Shown in pieces: positions 1 to 8,018 of a stretch of DNA of 64,000 nucleotides. The translations under genes were made by a program, and so were the position numbers. The stretch's first letter is position 1; every line of letters starts with the position of its first letter. Below the pieces are notes generated by a model. That model worked only from the letters and a program-made list of their open reading frames with translations. It did no database searches and had not been told where the DNA came from. Source of the DNA: Bacillus sp. OK048 (GTDB lineage: Bacteria; Bacillota; Bacilli; Bacillales; Cytobacillaceae). The stretch spans positions 62,001 through 126,000 of the forward strand of contig NZ_FNHN01000011.1 of the NCBI RefSeq assembly GCF_900103525.1, given 5' to 3'.

Positions 1-57
1 AGCGTCAGCCATTATGTTGTCCAAAAGGCACCATGTCCCGTTTTCATAGTTAAGTAA
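1..57 (+). CDS. Universal stress protein (UspA family), C-terminal end only
   Basis: The first 57 bases are open in frame 1 and end in TAA. They encode SVSHYVVQKAPCPVFIVK, which matches the last strand of UspA-fold proteins (pattern S-V-(S/A)-x-x-V-x-x-x-A-x-C-P-V-x-(V/I)-V). The gene starts outside the window, so the ATP-binding glycine motif cannot be checked. It shares a terminator with the convergent HAD gene. Confidence 0.8.
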   Translation, partial: SVSHYVVQKAPCPVFIVK

Positions 58-69
58 CTGACACGAAAA

Positions 70-120
70 AATAAGCTTGTAGAAAAAGTCCGTTTGGACA
101 GATTCTACAAGCTTTTATTT
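70..120. terminator. Bidirectional terminator
   Basis: A perfect 12-bp inverted repeat (73-84 with 103-114, AAGCTTGTAGAA) is flanked by A/T runs on both sides. It lies between the convergent UspA and HAD genes, and its right arm overlaps the stop codon of the HAD gene. Confidence 0.8.
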
Positions 121-683
121 TTTAACACTAAAGGGATAAAATCGCTATAACGGTCGATATGAAAATCTGCTTCAATGTTACGATTTTGAAAGGCAACGGT
201 TTTAATCTTTAATTTTCTAGCAGGAAGTAAATCTAAGTCACGATCACCTACGACCAAATCAATATGGTAATTTTTCAAGACAAATTCATAAGAAGAAGTA
301 TGAGGCTTTCTAGTGAATCCTTGTTCTTCTACGGAAACAATTTCTTTAAAGTAGTGTGATAGCTGATATTTCTCAAGGAGATAGGTAGTAGACTCCATAT
401 CACGATGAGTAACGATGATATTGTTTTCAACTGCTGATAAAACCTCTTCTAAATGCTCAAAAGGCTTGCTGTACAATTTAGAGTATTGTTTATCTAATCG
501 TTTATATTCTGCTCTATTCGTCTCGTCAATCCCGTAATAATTAAAGGCTGTCTTCGAATCGATTTTTAGCCACTTCAATACTTCCTCGCGATTGAGATTC
601 TGTTGACTTAATTTCACAAACCCTTCAACCAGGGCAGGGTATGTATCAAAAAGAGTCCCATCAAAATCCCACAATATGTTCAA
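105..683 (-). CDS. HAD superfamily hydrolase (phosphoglycolate phosphatase-like)
   Basis: A 192-residue soluble protein with the four HAD motifs in order: DFDGT at residues 6-10 (nucleophile Asp6 and acid Asp8), the VTHRD segment near residue 92 (motif II Thr), a conserved Lys in RKPHTSS (motif III) and GDRDLD near residue 147 (metal-binding motif IV). The helical cap between motifs I and II suggests subclass I. The predicted reaction is phosphate-ester hydrolysis; the substrate cannot be told from the sequence. The start is TTG with GAGGG six bases upstream. It is a single gene, convergent with the UspA gene. Confidence 0.85.
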   Translation of the reverse strand: MNILWDFDGTLFDTYPALVEGFVKLSQQNLNREEVLKWLKIDSKTAFNYYGIDETNRAEYKRLDKQYSKLYSKPFEHLEEVLSAVENNIIVTHRDMESTTYLLEKYQLSHYFKEIVSVEEQGFTRKPHTSSYEFVLKNYHIDLVVGDRDLDLLPARKLKIKTVAFQNRNIEADFHIDRYSDFIPLVLKNKSL

Positions 684-837
684 AATAATCCCTCATTTCT
701 TATCGATGCTAAAAATAATACTGTAACATTTTACATAAAATTTAACTAGCCGTGGAAACAAATTAATAAACTGATGCACATATTTTTACCTTCAACATAT
801 AATAACTTCTGTGAGAAAATTATTGGAGGAATAAAAC

Positions 838-972
838 ATGAATAACAATCAAATCCTGACTAGTAAAAGAGAACAAATTGATGGAGGAAATGGGTTTAAA
901 ATTATTGAGATCAATGTATCGGACCCATCTGAAAATTTATTTGCTGTAGTCACACCTGTAAAAATGAAATAA
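838..972 (+). CDS. Small hypothetical protein, 44 aa
   Basis: An ATG start is preceded by TTGGAGGA at a spacing of about seven bases, and the frame runs 44 codons to TAA. The product begins MNNNQILTSKREQIDGGNGF and ends AVVTPVKMK. It has no signal peptide, membrane segment or motif I recognise. The good ribosome binding site and a strong terminator directly after the stop support a real monocistronic small gene. Function unknown. Confidence 0.55.
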   Translation: MNNNQILTSKREQIDGGNGFKIIEINVSDPSENLFAVVTPVKMK

Positions 973-978
973 GTTATT

Positions 979-1023
979 AAAAATAGTGGAACCCCTGATA
1001 GCTGAGGGTTTCCACTATTTTTG
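979..1023 (+). terminator. Rho-independent terminator of the 44-aa gene
   Basis: The stem AAATAGTGGAACCC (981-994) pairs with GGGTTTCCACTATTT (1006-1020), with a loop of about 11 bases and a following T run. Because it is nearly symmetric it may also serve the minus-strand gene at 1039-1287. Confidence 0.8.
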
Positions 1024-1038
1024 ACTGCTGTTGGTCTA

Positions 1039-1287
1039 TTAAAAGAATAAACTAAAAATACCTAAACAATTGAAAATTATACCTACCATTGCTATATTTC
1101 TTCCTTTTTGCCTAAGTTTTTTTGTTTCTCTTAAACCAATAATCCCAAGTAGTAGACCTGCTACACTAAGAATTGCCCCATATCCTATAAAAAATATCCC
1201 GAAAATTGATAAAATGCCTATAAGCAATGAACCTACCGCTTTTCCATTAGTACCTTTATTTTCAGGAATTACTTGAGTTTTCAACAA
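1039..1287 (-). CDS. Small two-TM membrane protein, DUF4190-like
   Basis: An 82-residue protein with two hydrophobic helices (about residues 18-50) followed by GIIGLRETKKLRQKGRNIA and a third hydrophobic stretch. The order hydrophobic helix, G-x-x-G-L-x-x-x-K-x-x-x-Q-K-G-(R)-x-x-A, hydrophobic helix is typical of DUF4190 proteins of Firmicutes, whose role is not established. The start is TTG with GGAGGTGGG upstream. It is monocistronic. Confidence 0.65.
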   Translation of the reverse strand: MLKTQVIPENKGTNGKAVGSLLIGILSIFGIFFIGYGAILSVAGLLLGIIGLRETKKLRQKGRNIAMVGIIFNCLGIFSLFF

Positions 1288-1805
1288 ACAAAACCCACCT
1301 CCAATTCCAATTACTTACATTAAAACTACTTAAACACTCTTTCACAGGTTAATTGAGTAAAAACTAAACACTGAATTTTGACAAACGCAAACTATCATAA
1401 GTATCGGTCATTTCACATATAAATGATGATATTAAAAATTCTTTAATATTGTGTTTGGTGCTTTCGTTACTACGGCTATCTACGAACAATACCCACTGAG
1501 CGATTTGCTCAACTTGACCATCCCTCGAATGTTTGTTCTTAACCATATCATATTAAATTTTCAAAATGGTATCAAATATCAACATTTGCCTTTAACCCAA
1601 CCAATTTTTATAAAATTTTATTTAGATTAGTGTGTGAATAGCTCTGCTATCTGTGAAAAATGCTCGTCATAACATTTCTTTCTCTGAATAAATTTTTTAA
1701 AGGTACAATAAAAAATTGAACTATTAAACTTACTTTGACGTTATATCTAAAATAGAAAAATTTATCAAAAAAGGTAAGATAAATAAATTAATAAGGAAGT
1801 TGATA
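1288..1805. other. Intergenic stretch without a convincing gene
   Basis: AT-rich sequence of about 500 bases. It contains a 60-codon minus-strand open frame (1364-1546) that has no ribosome binding site and no recognisable family, so I do not call it. A promoter for the downstream hydrolase is expected here but I could not single out a convincing one. Confidence 0.5.
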
Positions 1806-2789
1806 ATGATGAGTAAAGAGATTGAAATGATGATACCAGGACCATTCCCATTAGCAGCAACATTAACGCTCCCAGATGGAGGGAATGAAAAATTTCCTTT
1901 AGTGGTTATGGTTCACGGAAGTGGTCCAATAGATCGTGATTCGAATGCAAAAGGAATACCAATGAATATTTTCAAGGAATTAACTGATGTAGTGGTTGCA
2001 GAAGGGTTTGCGAGTATTCGCTATGATAAAAGGGGGGTTGGAGAGAGTAAAGGGGACTATTATGAAATGGGCGTTTACGATTTAATTAACGATGCTCACG
2101 CTGTATTGGAATTTGCTAAAAAGCACACTAATATAGATTCAGAAAATGTGATTTTACTAGGACACAGCGAGGGATGTATTATCGCACCATTCGTATATGA
2201 AAAAGTTTCAGTTGATGGGATGATTCTTCTTGCCGGTATAGCTGAACCATTACCAGAAACAACGGCATGGCAACGCGAGGAAATGATGAAGGATTTAAGA
2301 TCTGTAAAAGGATTTCAAGGATGGTTACTTCGTATACTAAAAGTAGATCAAAAAATAACAAAAATGAATGATGATTTATTTAAGGCGCTGCAAGAATCGG
2401 ATGATGCGGTTATTAAGTACAAAGGGAAAAAAATCAACGCTAAATGGAATCGAGAGACAGCACTGTTTGACGTATCAAAACCGTTACAAAAGATTACTTG
2501 TCCCGTTCTAGCAATTACGGGAACCAAGGATGTAAACGTAAAGGTCAGCGATTTAGAAAAGATCAAAGCATTAGTTCATAGTGAGTGCGAAACACATATT
2601 ATTCAAGACATGACACATATGCTTCGGAAAACAGATGTTGAATACAGCATGAGCAAAATCATGAATAATAATAAAAAAACACTAAAACAACCCGTGGACG
2701 CTGAACTAAAGGATAAAATTCGTGTATGGTTACGAAACTGGAAGAATAGACAGATTACCATTGAAAAATCAGAAATGCTGGTAAAATAA
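1806..2789 (+). CDS. Alpha/beta hydrolase (dienelactone hydrolase/acyl-peptidase type)
   Basis: A soluble alpha/beta hydrolase of about 327 residues. It has the oxyanion-hole segment VMVHGSGPIDRD, the nucleophile elbow GHSEG (near residue 122), a candidate acid Asp in GTKDVNV and the catalytic His in MTHML. A helical lid lies between the elbow and the acid. Such proteins are usually esterases or related hydrolases; the substrate is unknown. A TTG at 1800 is also in frame, but AAGGAAG (1793-1799) is correctly spaced for ATG at 1806 or 1809. The coding region is followed directly by a tandem repeat array. Confidence 0.85.
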   Translation: MMSKEIEMMIPGPFPLAATLTLPDGGNEKFPLVVMVHGSGPIDRDSNAKGIPMNIFKELTDVVVAEGFASIRYDKRGVGESKGDYYEMGVYDLINDAHAVLEFAKKHTNIDSENVILLGHSEGCIIAPFVYEKVSVDGMILLAGIAEPLPETTAWQREEMMKDLRSVKGFQGWLLRILKVDQKITKMNDDLFKALQESDDAVIKYKGKKINAKWNRETALFDVSKPLQKITCPVLAITGTKDVNVKVSDLEKIKALVHSECETHIIQDMTHMLRKTDVEYSMSKIMNNNKKTLKQPVDAELKDKIRVWLRNWKNRQITIEKSEMLVK

Positions 2790-2799
2790 CGTTAACCAG

Positions 2800-3099
2800 T
2801 GATGTCTAAAATTCATGAAAAATCATTGAAATGGTCATCATCATCCCAATGATGACCGAAATTCATGAAAAAATTATTGAAATGGCCATCATCATCCCAA
2901 TGATCACCGAAATTCATGAAAAGAATCATAAAAATGGTCATCATCATCCCAATGATGACCAAAATTCATGAAAAGAATCATAAAAATGGTCATCATCCCA
3001 ATGATGACTAAAATTCATGAAAAAATCATTGAAATGGTCATCATCATCCCAATGATGACTAAAATTCATGAAAAAATTATTGAAATGGTCATCATCATT
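2800..3099. repeat. Tandem array of six 49-52 bp hairpin-forming repeats
   Basis: Six head-to-tail units start at about 2800, 2850, 2901, 2953, 3002 and 3053. Each has the order TGATGACC, AAATTCATGAAAA, an ATCATTGAAATGGTCATC-like segment and CATCCCAA. At each junction GGTCATCAT can pair with ATGATGACC across a seven-base loop, so the array can form a row of hairpins. Units of 51 bp keep reading frame, but the 50-, 52- and 49-bp units break it, so it is not one coding repeat. It starts 10 bp after the hydrolase stop codon. Confidence 0.85.
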
Positions 3100-3211
3100 A
3101 ACTCATTCACTCTCAAAAATCTTCCTGATTTGGTGAATGGTGAAGGACTTTTGCGAGAAACTTTGGTAGTATGAACAAATGAGGATAATATTAGTATAAC
3201 GAGGTGCCTAA

Positions 3212-3505
3212 ATGAAATTAGAAGTTACGAAAGAAGCAGCGAATTGGTTTATTTCAGAGATGAATTTAAAACAAGGAGAATTTGTTCAGTTTGTCGTAAA
3301 AATTTATGGCGGTATACCCACCCCGCACCCATCCTATTATTTAGCACTATCCATAGGAAAAGAGGGAACGGTCGCAATTAAGGATGAAGTCGAAGGTATT
3401 ACCTTTTACTTTGATGACCATGATTCGTGGTTCTTAGAGAATTACGATCTGAAAGTTACCCCGAAAAACGATGATGTAGAGTATATCTTCACACAGCACA
3501 GTTAA
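3212..3505 (+). CDS. HesB/YneR-like protein without cluster cysteines
   Basis: A 97-residue protein that resembles the YneR/HesB-like branch of the A-type Fe-S carrier fold in Bacillus: N-terminal VTKEAANWFISEMNL, then GEFVQFVVKIYGG, and the end ENYDLKVTPKNDDVEYIF. It contains no cysteine at all, so it cannot bind an Fe-S cluster as IscA does. Its function is not known. The ATG has GAGGTG upstream. Confidence 0.75.
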   Translation: MKLEVTKEAANWFISEMNLKQGEFVQFVVKIYGGIPTPHPSYYLALSIGKEGTVAIKDEVEGITFYFDDHDSWFLENYDLKVTPKNDDVEYIFTQHS

Positions 3506-3628
3506 AGTTTGTTCTTGTCACTTTTCTGTCACAAATAAAGATTGCAATGGGTGATTTCAATATTACGACACAGACAAATAACCACAATTCCACTATGATT
3601 AAATAATCAAATAGAGGGATGTGGTTTT

Positions 3629-3775
3629 TTGAATAATATAAAAGTTAGTTTCAACGGTAAAGTATATATTATTCTTTACCAACACTCTTCTGGTTACTGT
3701 GAAATTCGTGAAGAGGGCAGTTCATCTGGTGAAGTCCAACTCGTACATTTTTCTGAATTGGCTTTAATAAAATGA
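3629..3775 (+). CDS. Small hypothetical protein, 48 aa
   Basis: A TTG start at 3629 follows GAGGG and runs 48 codons to TGA. The product begins MNNIKVSFNGKVYIILYQHS, contains SGYCEIREEG and ends HFSELALIK. The alternating hydrophobic pattern suggests a small beta-rich domain. A strong terminator follows the stop by five bases, which supports a real transcription unit. Function unknown; the TTG start is the weak point. Confidence 0.55.
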   Translation: MNNIKVSFNGKVYIILYQHSSGYCEIREEGSSSGEVQLVHFSELALIK

Positions 3776-3778
3776 CAA

Positions 3779-3828
3779 TAAAAAAGCAGTGAGATGATTA
3801 TTATAAAAAAATCTCACTGCTTTTTCTT
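3779..3828. terminator. Bidirectional terminator
   Basis: A perfect 15-bp stem (AAAAAGCAGTGAGAT 3781-3795 with 3811-3825) has T runs on both strands. It serves the 48-aa gene and the convergent dehydrogenase gene. Confidence 0.85.
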
Positions 3829-3848
3829 AAAGATTTTTTTATGAATTT

Positions 3849-4817
3849 TTATACAGTAATAACCACTTTCCCCTGTGTATGTCCTTCTTCAAAATACCGA
3901 AATGCTTCACACACTTCACTTAATTTATACTGGCGGTCAATAATAGGCTTTACTTTGCCGGCTTCAATAAGTCCCTTCAGATAAACTAAATCATCTTGGT
4001 TTGCCCTTTGTAAAAAGCTGCCGATCTTTTGCCCAGATGTTTTTGAAATCCATGTTCCCTGGGTCATAGCTTGGAACATTTGAGCTCCGGAACCTCCTAC
4101 GTGAACAAAAATTCCATTGGGAGTTAATGATTGCCGATAAGCGGATAATGGCTGACCACCGTTAACGCCAAGAATTAAGTCATATTTCTGCTTGTTTTCA
4201 GTAAACTTCTCCTTTTTATAATCAATGACATGATCTGCCCCTAGTGATTGCAAAATGTCTACATTCCTCGTACTGCACACGCCAGTAACTTCTGCCCCAT
4301 ATGATTTGGCAATCTGAACTGCAAACGTACCAACGCCTCCAGAGGCACCATGAATCAAGACTTTCTGTCCTGACTGAATCTTGCCTTTATCGCGGAGAGA
4401 TTGTAGGGCGGTTACTCCAGCCATAGGTACCGCAGCAGCTTCCTCAAAGGACAAATTTGCCGGTTTTAAAGCTAATGCTTTTTCCGGAACACAGGAATAT
4501 TCGGCAAAACCACCCCAGCCAACACCAGATAAATCTCCGAACACTTCATCTTCTGGTTGAAATTGTGTAACGTCCTTGCCAACAGCTTCAACCACACCAG
4601 CAATGTCCCCTCCGGGTATGGAAAATTTAGGTTTAAATAGGCCAAAAGCAAAACGGGCTAAGAATGGCTCGCCTCTCAAAAGGACCAGGTTCCCATGATT
4701 CACCGAAGCAGCATGAACTTTTACTAGAACTTGATGATCCAGTAATAAAGGTTTTTCAACCTCTGTTAATTCAAGAACATCAGGTGGACCATATTTGGTA
4801 GTTACAATTGCCTTCAT
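3849..4817 (-). CDS. NAD(P)-dependent alcohol dehydrogenase, quinone-oxidoreductase-like (MDR)
   Basis: A medium-chain dehydrogenase/reductase of 322 residues: an N-terminal GroES-like domain (MKAIVTTKYGPPDVLEL, GGDIAGVVEAVGKDV) and a Rossmann domain with HGASGGVGTFAVQIAK near residue 155. There is no structural-zinc cysteine quartet, and the catalytic zinc ligands are not preserved, which fits the zeta-crystallin/quinone oxidoreductase branch that reduces enones or quinones with NADPH. The ATG at 4817 is chosen because GAGGTG lies six bases upstream; the longer GTG frame starts inside that ribosome binding site. Confidence 0.85.
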   Translation of the reverse strand: MKAIVTTKYGPPDVLELTEVEKPLLLDHQVLVKVHAASVNHGNLVLLRGEPFLARFAFGLFKPKFSIPGGDIAGVVEAVGKDVTQFQPEDEVFGDLSGVGWGGFAEYSCVPEKALALKPANLSFEEAAAVPMAGVTALQSLRDKGKIQSGQKVLIHGASGGVGTFAVQIAKSYGAEVTGVCSTRNVDILQSLGADHVIDYKKEKFTENKQKYDLILGVNGGQPLSAYRQSLTPNGIFVHVGGSGAQMFQAMTQGTWISKTSGQKIGSFLQRANQDDLVYLKGLIEAGKVKPIIDRQYKLSEVCEAFRYFEEGHTQGKVVITV

Positions 4818-5132
4818 AAATAACACCTCTTTTCCAAAGATTCCCTACAAATCCCTTAATTAACATAATACTCTGAAAAAAGATTATTAATACTGATATC
4901 GACTATTTAAAACTAAATCCTAATAAATGAGACATAACAAAGTGATTTTGAATAAGCCACTAGTGTAAGCGTTACCCTATAAGAATGATTTAAATTTTTT
5001 TTTCGCTATTAAAAGCTTATAAAATAAAAGTGCCACAAACCCTTGATAAATAAGGATTTCGGAAGAATGAGAAGAACGGAAGGTAACCGTTTTCATATCT
5101 ATTTTTGTGGCTATTTTGTGAAAAAAAGCAGG
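4818..5132. other. Intergenic stretch with an imperfect inverted-repeat element
   Basis: No gene is visible. Between about 5030 and 5111 an 80-bp segment is bounded by GCCACAAA and its inverse TTTGTGGC, and contains two small internal hairpins (CCTT...AAGG and AACGG...CCGTT). It could be a mobile-element remnant or a structured leader; I cannot decide. Confidence 0.35.
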
Positions 5133-5185
5133 TTGACTTATTTTTTAAAAATTTGTTATAGTTACAAACAGACCGGTTGGTATGG
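5133..5185 (+). promoter_or_regulatory. Promoter and probable autoregulatory operator of the TetR-MFS operon
   Basis: TTGACT (5133-5138) and TATAGT (5157-5162) are 18 bases apart and fit a SigA promoter. Directly downstream lies AGACCGGTTGGTATGG, an imperfect inverted repeat built on ACC..GGT that resembles the AGACC-type operators of LmrA/YxaF regulators. Its place at the transcription start suits repression by the first gene product. Confidence 0.6.
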
Positions 5186-5203
5186 TGGAGGTGTACTACG
5201 GGA

Positions 5204-5758
5204 ATGGACACAAAATCGCTGATAATCGAAATCGCGACAACACTTTTTCAAAAAAAAGGATATATCGGTGTTGGGTTAAGTGAAATTTTAAAAGCATGTA
5301 ACATCTCAAAAGGTTCGCTTTATCACCACTTTCCAAATGGAAAAGAAGAATTACTTATCGCTTGCCTAGACTCTTTGAAGGAAACGATAACGAAGGATAT
5401 CGAACAAATTTTTAAGCGGTATCCGACAACAAAAGAAGCAACAAAAGAAATGATTGAAAAATTAATCGGCACCTTTGAAACAGAAGGGACGATTACTGGA
5501 TACACATTCAGCAGTATTGTAAGTGAAATGGCTTCGTTAAGTGATCCAGTTAGAAATGCATGTGCTCAGTTGTATCAACAAATACAAGGGATTTATTTAA
5601 ATAAATTACTAGCAGATGGATTTTCAAAAGGAACGGCATATTCAATCGCTGTTGTGATGACAGCTTCGATTGAAGGTGGAATGATGCTTTGTTTAACGCA
5701 AAAAACAAGTGAACCACTAAAAATTATTTCAGAGAGATTACCAAATTTAATGAATTAA
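5204..5758 (+). CDS. TetR family regulator, LmrA/YxaF-like
   Basis: A 184-residue repressor. The N-terminal TetR helix-turn-helix reads LFQKKGYIGVGLSEILKA followed by ISKGSLYHHFPNGKEELL, the signature of the LmrA/YxaF branch; the C-terminal ligand domain is typical in length. The ATG at 5204 (MDTKSLI) is preferred over an ATG at 5177 because GGAGG lies between them. It is followed after 13 bases by a 14-TM exporter gene, so it probably represses its own operon and is released by an exporter substrate. Substrate unknown. Confidence 0.85.
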   Translation: MDTKSLIIEIATTLFQKKGYIGVGLSEILKACNISKGSLYHHFPNGKEELLIACLDSLKETITKDIEQIFKRYPTTKEATKEMIEKLIGTFETEGTITGYTFSSIVSEMASLSDPVRNACAQLYQQIQGIYLNKLLADGFSKGTAYSIAVVMTASIEGGMMLCLTQKTSEPLKIISERLPNLMN

Positions 5759-5771
5759 AAAGGGGATACGT

Positions 5772-7226
5772 ATGAGTACACAAATTCAAGTGAAAAATCC
5801 AAAAATCATGGCAGGAATCTTAATGCTCGGTGCTTTTATTGGATTATTCGGGGAAACAGCACTAAATATGGCATTAACGAATGTCATGGAGCAATATTCG
5901 ATTACAGCGCCGACTGCACAGTGGTTGACAACAGGCTATTTATTAACACTAGCCATTTTAGTACCGATTTCAGCACTTTTAATGAAATGGTTTAGTACTC
6001 GCCAATTAGTGATTGGGGGACTTGTTATATCGATGGCAGGAGCAGTTCTAGCAGCAGCTTCTCCAAATTTCGCAATCTTAGAACTTGGCCGTATTGTCCA
6101 AGCAATGGGAACAGGTATTATTATGCCGGTCATGGTAAGTGTTCTTTTAGTTATTTTCCCGATTCATAAACGTGGCGTTGTCATGGGGATTATGGGTCTT
6201 GTTATTACATTAGGACCAGCCTTAGGACCAACACTTTCTGGGGTCATTATTAGTACGTTAGGCTGGAATTATATTTTCTGGATCAGCGCAGCTTTTTATG
6301 TCGTCTTGACTGTTGCTGCTGTTGCTAAAATTGTTAATGTTGGAGAAATTACAAAACCTAAGATCGATGTTCTGTCGATTGTCTTATCAACAGTAGGGTT
6401 TGGCGGATTAATTTATGGACTGGCTTCGATGGCTGGTGCAGCTTTCTCGGCTCCTATCGTATGGGCACCATTACTTGTAGGTATTATCGCCCTTGTTTTA
6501 TTTGGAACCCGTCAAAATACGATGGAGAAGCCAATGGTTAATTTAGATGTCTTCAAATTTCCTATGTTCTCAATCGGAACAGCATTGATGTTCTTTAGTA
6601 TTTTAGTCATATTATCAACGGGTATTCTTTTACCGATGTATTTAAAGGGATCTTTATTATTTAGTGCTGCGGCAGCTGGTTTATTATTACTACCAGGTAA
6701 TGCCGTTAACGTAATCATGTCACCAATTGTGGGAACATTATTTGATAAAATTGGGCCAAAGAAACTAGCCGTTACTGGATCAATCATTGTATTGATTGGT
6801 AATATCATTTTTGCTGCAACAATTTCAGCAACAACACCTGCTTGGCTTATCATCGTACCATTTATGATTTTATTCTGTGGGCTAACAATGGTAACCATCC
6901 CAGCACAAACAAATGGACTTAATGCATTGCCACGTGAGTTATATGGGGACGGCTCAGCCGCAATGAATACATTGAACCAAGTAGCTGGTGCAGCAGGGAC
7001 TGCAATCGCCATTACACTGCTTACAGCTGGTCAAACTAGTTTCGCAGCAGGGACACCGGATGCCTCACAGGGTGAATTATTGGCTGCTGGCGTTAAATAT
7101 ACCTTCTACTTTGTATCTGGAATTTCAGTAGTTGCACTAATCTGTTCTTTCTTTATGAAAAAACCAAATGAGGTAACGGGAAAATCTCCAGTTGGGGTAA
7201 AAACAACACAACCAGTACGAGAATAG
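5772..7226 (+). CDS. DHA2 family (EmrB/QacA type) drug efflux MFS transporter, LmrB-like
   Basis: A 484-residue integral membrane protein with about 14 hydrophobic segments, the usual count for the DHA2 family of proton antiporters. Visible motifs include NMALTNVMEQYSIT in TM1 (the N-x-A-L-P-like segment), AQWLTTGYLLTLAILVP, GRIVQAMGTGIIMPV and the antiporter motif GLVITLGPALGPTLSG. LmrB of Bacillus has the same length and the same partner (a TetR regulator upstream). It likely exports hydrophobic drugs. A strong terminator follows. Confidence 0.88.
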   Translation: MSTQIQVKNPKIMAGILMLGAFIGLFGETALNMALTNVMEQYSITAPTAQWLTTGYLLTLAILVPISALLMKWFSTRQLVIGGLVISMAGAVLAAASPNFAILELGRIVQAMGTGIIMPVMVSVLLVIFPIHKRGVVMGIMGLVITLGPALGPTLSGVIISTLGWNYIFWISAAFYVVLTVAAVAKIVNVGEITKPKIDVLSIVLSTVGFGGLIYGLASMAGAAFSAPIVWAPLLVGIIALVLFGTRQNTMEKPMVNLDVFKFPMFSIGTALMFFSILVILSTGILLPMYLKGSLLFSAAAAGLLLLPGNAVNVIMSPIVGTLFDKIGPKKLAVTGSIIVLIGNIIFAATISATTPAWLIIVPFMILFCGLTMVTIPAQTNGLNALPRELYGDGSAAMNTLNQVAGAAGTAIAITLLTAGQTSFAAGTPDASQGELLAAGVKYTFYFVSGISVVALICSFFMKKPNEVTGKSPVGVKTTQPVRE

Positions 7227-7268
7227 TAGAATTTCCACTGAATCTACAATTATGAATCTTTTAAAATG

Positions 7269-7316
7269 AAAGAAACCATTTGTAAAAGTAATTTTTACAA
7301 ATGGTTTCTTTTTTAA
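7269..7316 (+). terminator. Terminator of the TetR-MFS operon
   Basis: A perfect 17-bp stem (7271-7287 with 7293-7309) with a five-base loop, followed by TTTTTT. Confidence 0.9.
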
Positions 7317-7351
7317 GAGATAAGAAAGTATAAGTTTTTGAACTTAGTTTA

Positions 7352-7400
7352 CTGTCTAGCTCCAGGCCATACGCCGCTGACCAGGGCGCTTGCGCTTTTC
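7352..7400. repeat. Degenerate Bacillaceae intergenic repeat (CTAGCTCCAG...GCGCTTGCGCTTTTC)
   Basis: The stretch starts CTGTCTAGCTCCAG and ends GGCGCTTGCGCTTTTC, the two conserved ends of a dispersed intergenic element I know from many Bacillaceae genomes, with the usual longer interior mostly missing here. It is more GC-rich than its surroundings and abuts the stop codon of the CBS gene. Confidence 0.6.
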
Positions 7401-7853
7401 TTAAGATGAAATAATTTTTCTCGAAATATTATGGATAATGTCACCTCGGCTAAGAACCCCTACAACTCGGCCTGCCCCATTCAGTACCGGGAGTTTTTTG
7501 TAATGATGACGGGAAAGTAAACGGATGGTATCCTCAAACTCTTCATCAGGTGAAACGGTTAGGATATTTCTTTTGGTCATAATTTCTTTTACAGGTGTAT
7601 CGAATTTTTCTACTAATACATCCTCAAATTCCTCATCCTCAATAATATAAACAAGTCCAGCAACACCCAATGGCTTAGGAGATAGGTACCGTAGGACGTC
7701 TCCATCAGAGACAATTCCTACTAGATGATCTTTATCATCAACCACAGGCACGCCGCCAATTCGATTTGAATTCAGTATCATTAACAATTCCTTAACTGTA
7801 TTCCAAGGCTTTACCGTAAATACTTTTGTAATCATGAAGTCTCTTACTTTCAT
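7401..7853 (-). CDS. CBS domain pair protein
   Basis: A soluble protein of about 150 residues with two tandem CBS domains: residues 1-60 (MKVRDFMITKVFTVKPWNTV, NRIGGVPVVDDKDHLVGIVS) and about 80-140 (VKEIMTKRNILTVSPDEEFE, KLPVLNGAGRVVGVLSRGDI). Such stand-alone Bateman modules usually bind adenine nucleotides and sense energy state. An extra acidic insert (EDEEFEDV) lies between the domains. ATG 7853 is chosen over a longer frame because GAGAGGG is seven bases upstream. Partner unknown. Confidence 0.85.
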   Translation of the reverse strand: MKVRDFMITKVFTVKPWNTVKELLMILNSNRIGGVPVVDDKDHLVGIVSDGDVLRYLSPKPLGVAGLVYIIEDEEFEDVLVEKFDTPVKEIMTKRNILTVSPDEEFEDTIRLLSRHHYKKLPVLNGAGRVVGVLSRGDIIHNISRKIISS

Positions 7854-8018
7854 AATAAATCCCTCTCTCCATGGTGTAAACGCATTCATTTTTATTTATC
7901 TTATCATAAATTTAACTTTCCTCGTAATTTATAAAATGTGTCTAATTAGTGATTTTTCCAATACAAACAGGAAAAATGCACGGGCCCATATAAAACATCT
8001 GGTCAGAAGTTTTTTCAC

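Noticed and set aside
1364..1546. Minus-strand 60-codon open frame
   Set aside because: No ribosome binding site, no recognisable motif and no terminator; it may be chance or a degraded fragment.
2968..3174. Plus-strand frame of 68 codons across the tandem repeats
   Set aside because: No ribosome binding site, and neighbouring units of 49, 50 and 52 bp shift the frame, so the array is not a coding repeat.
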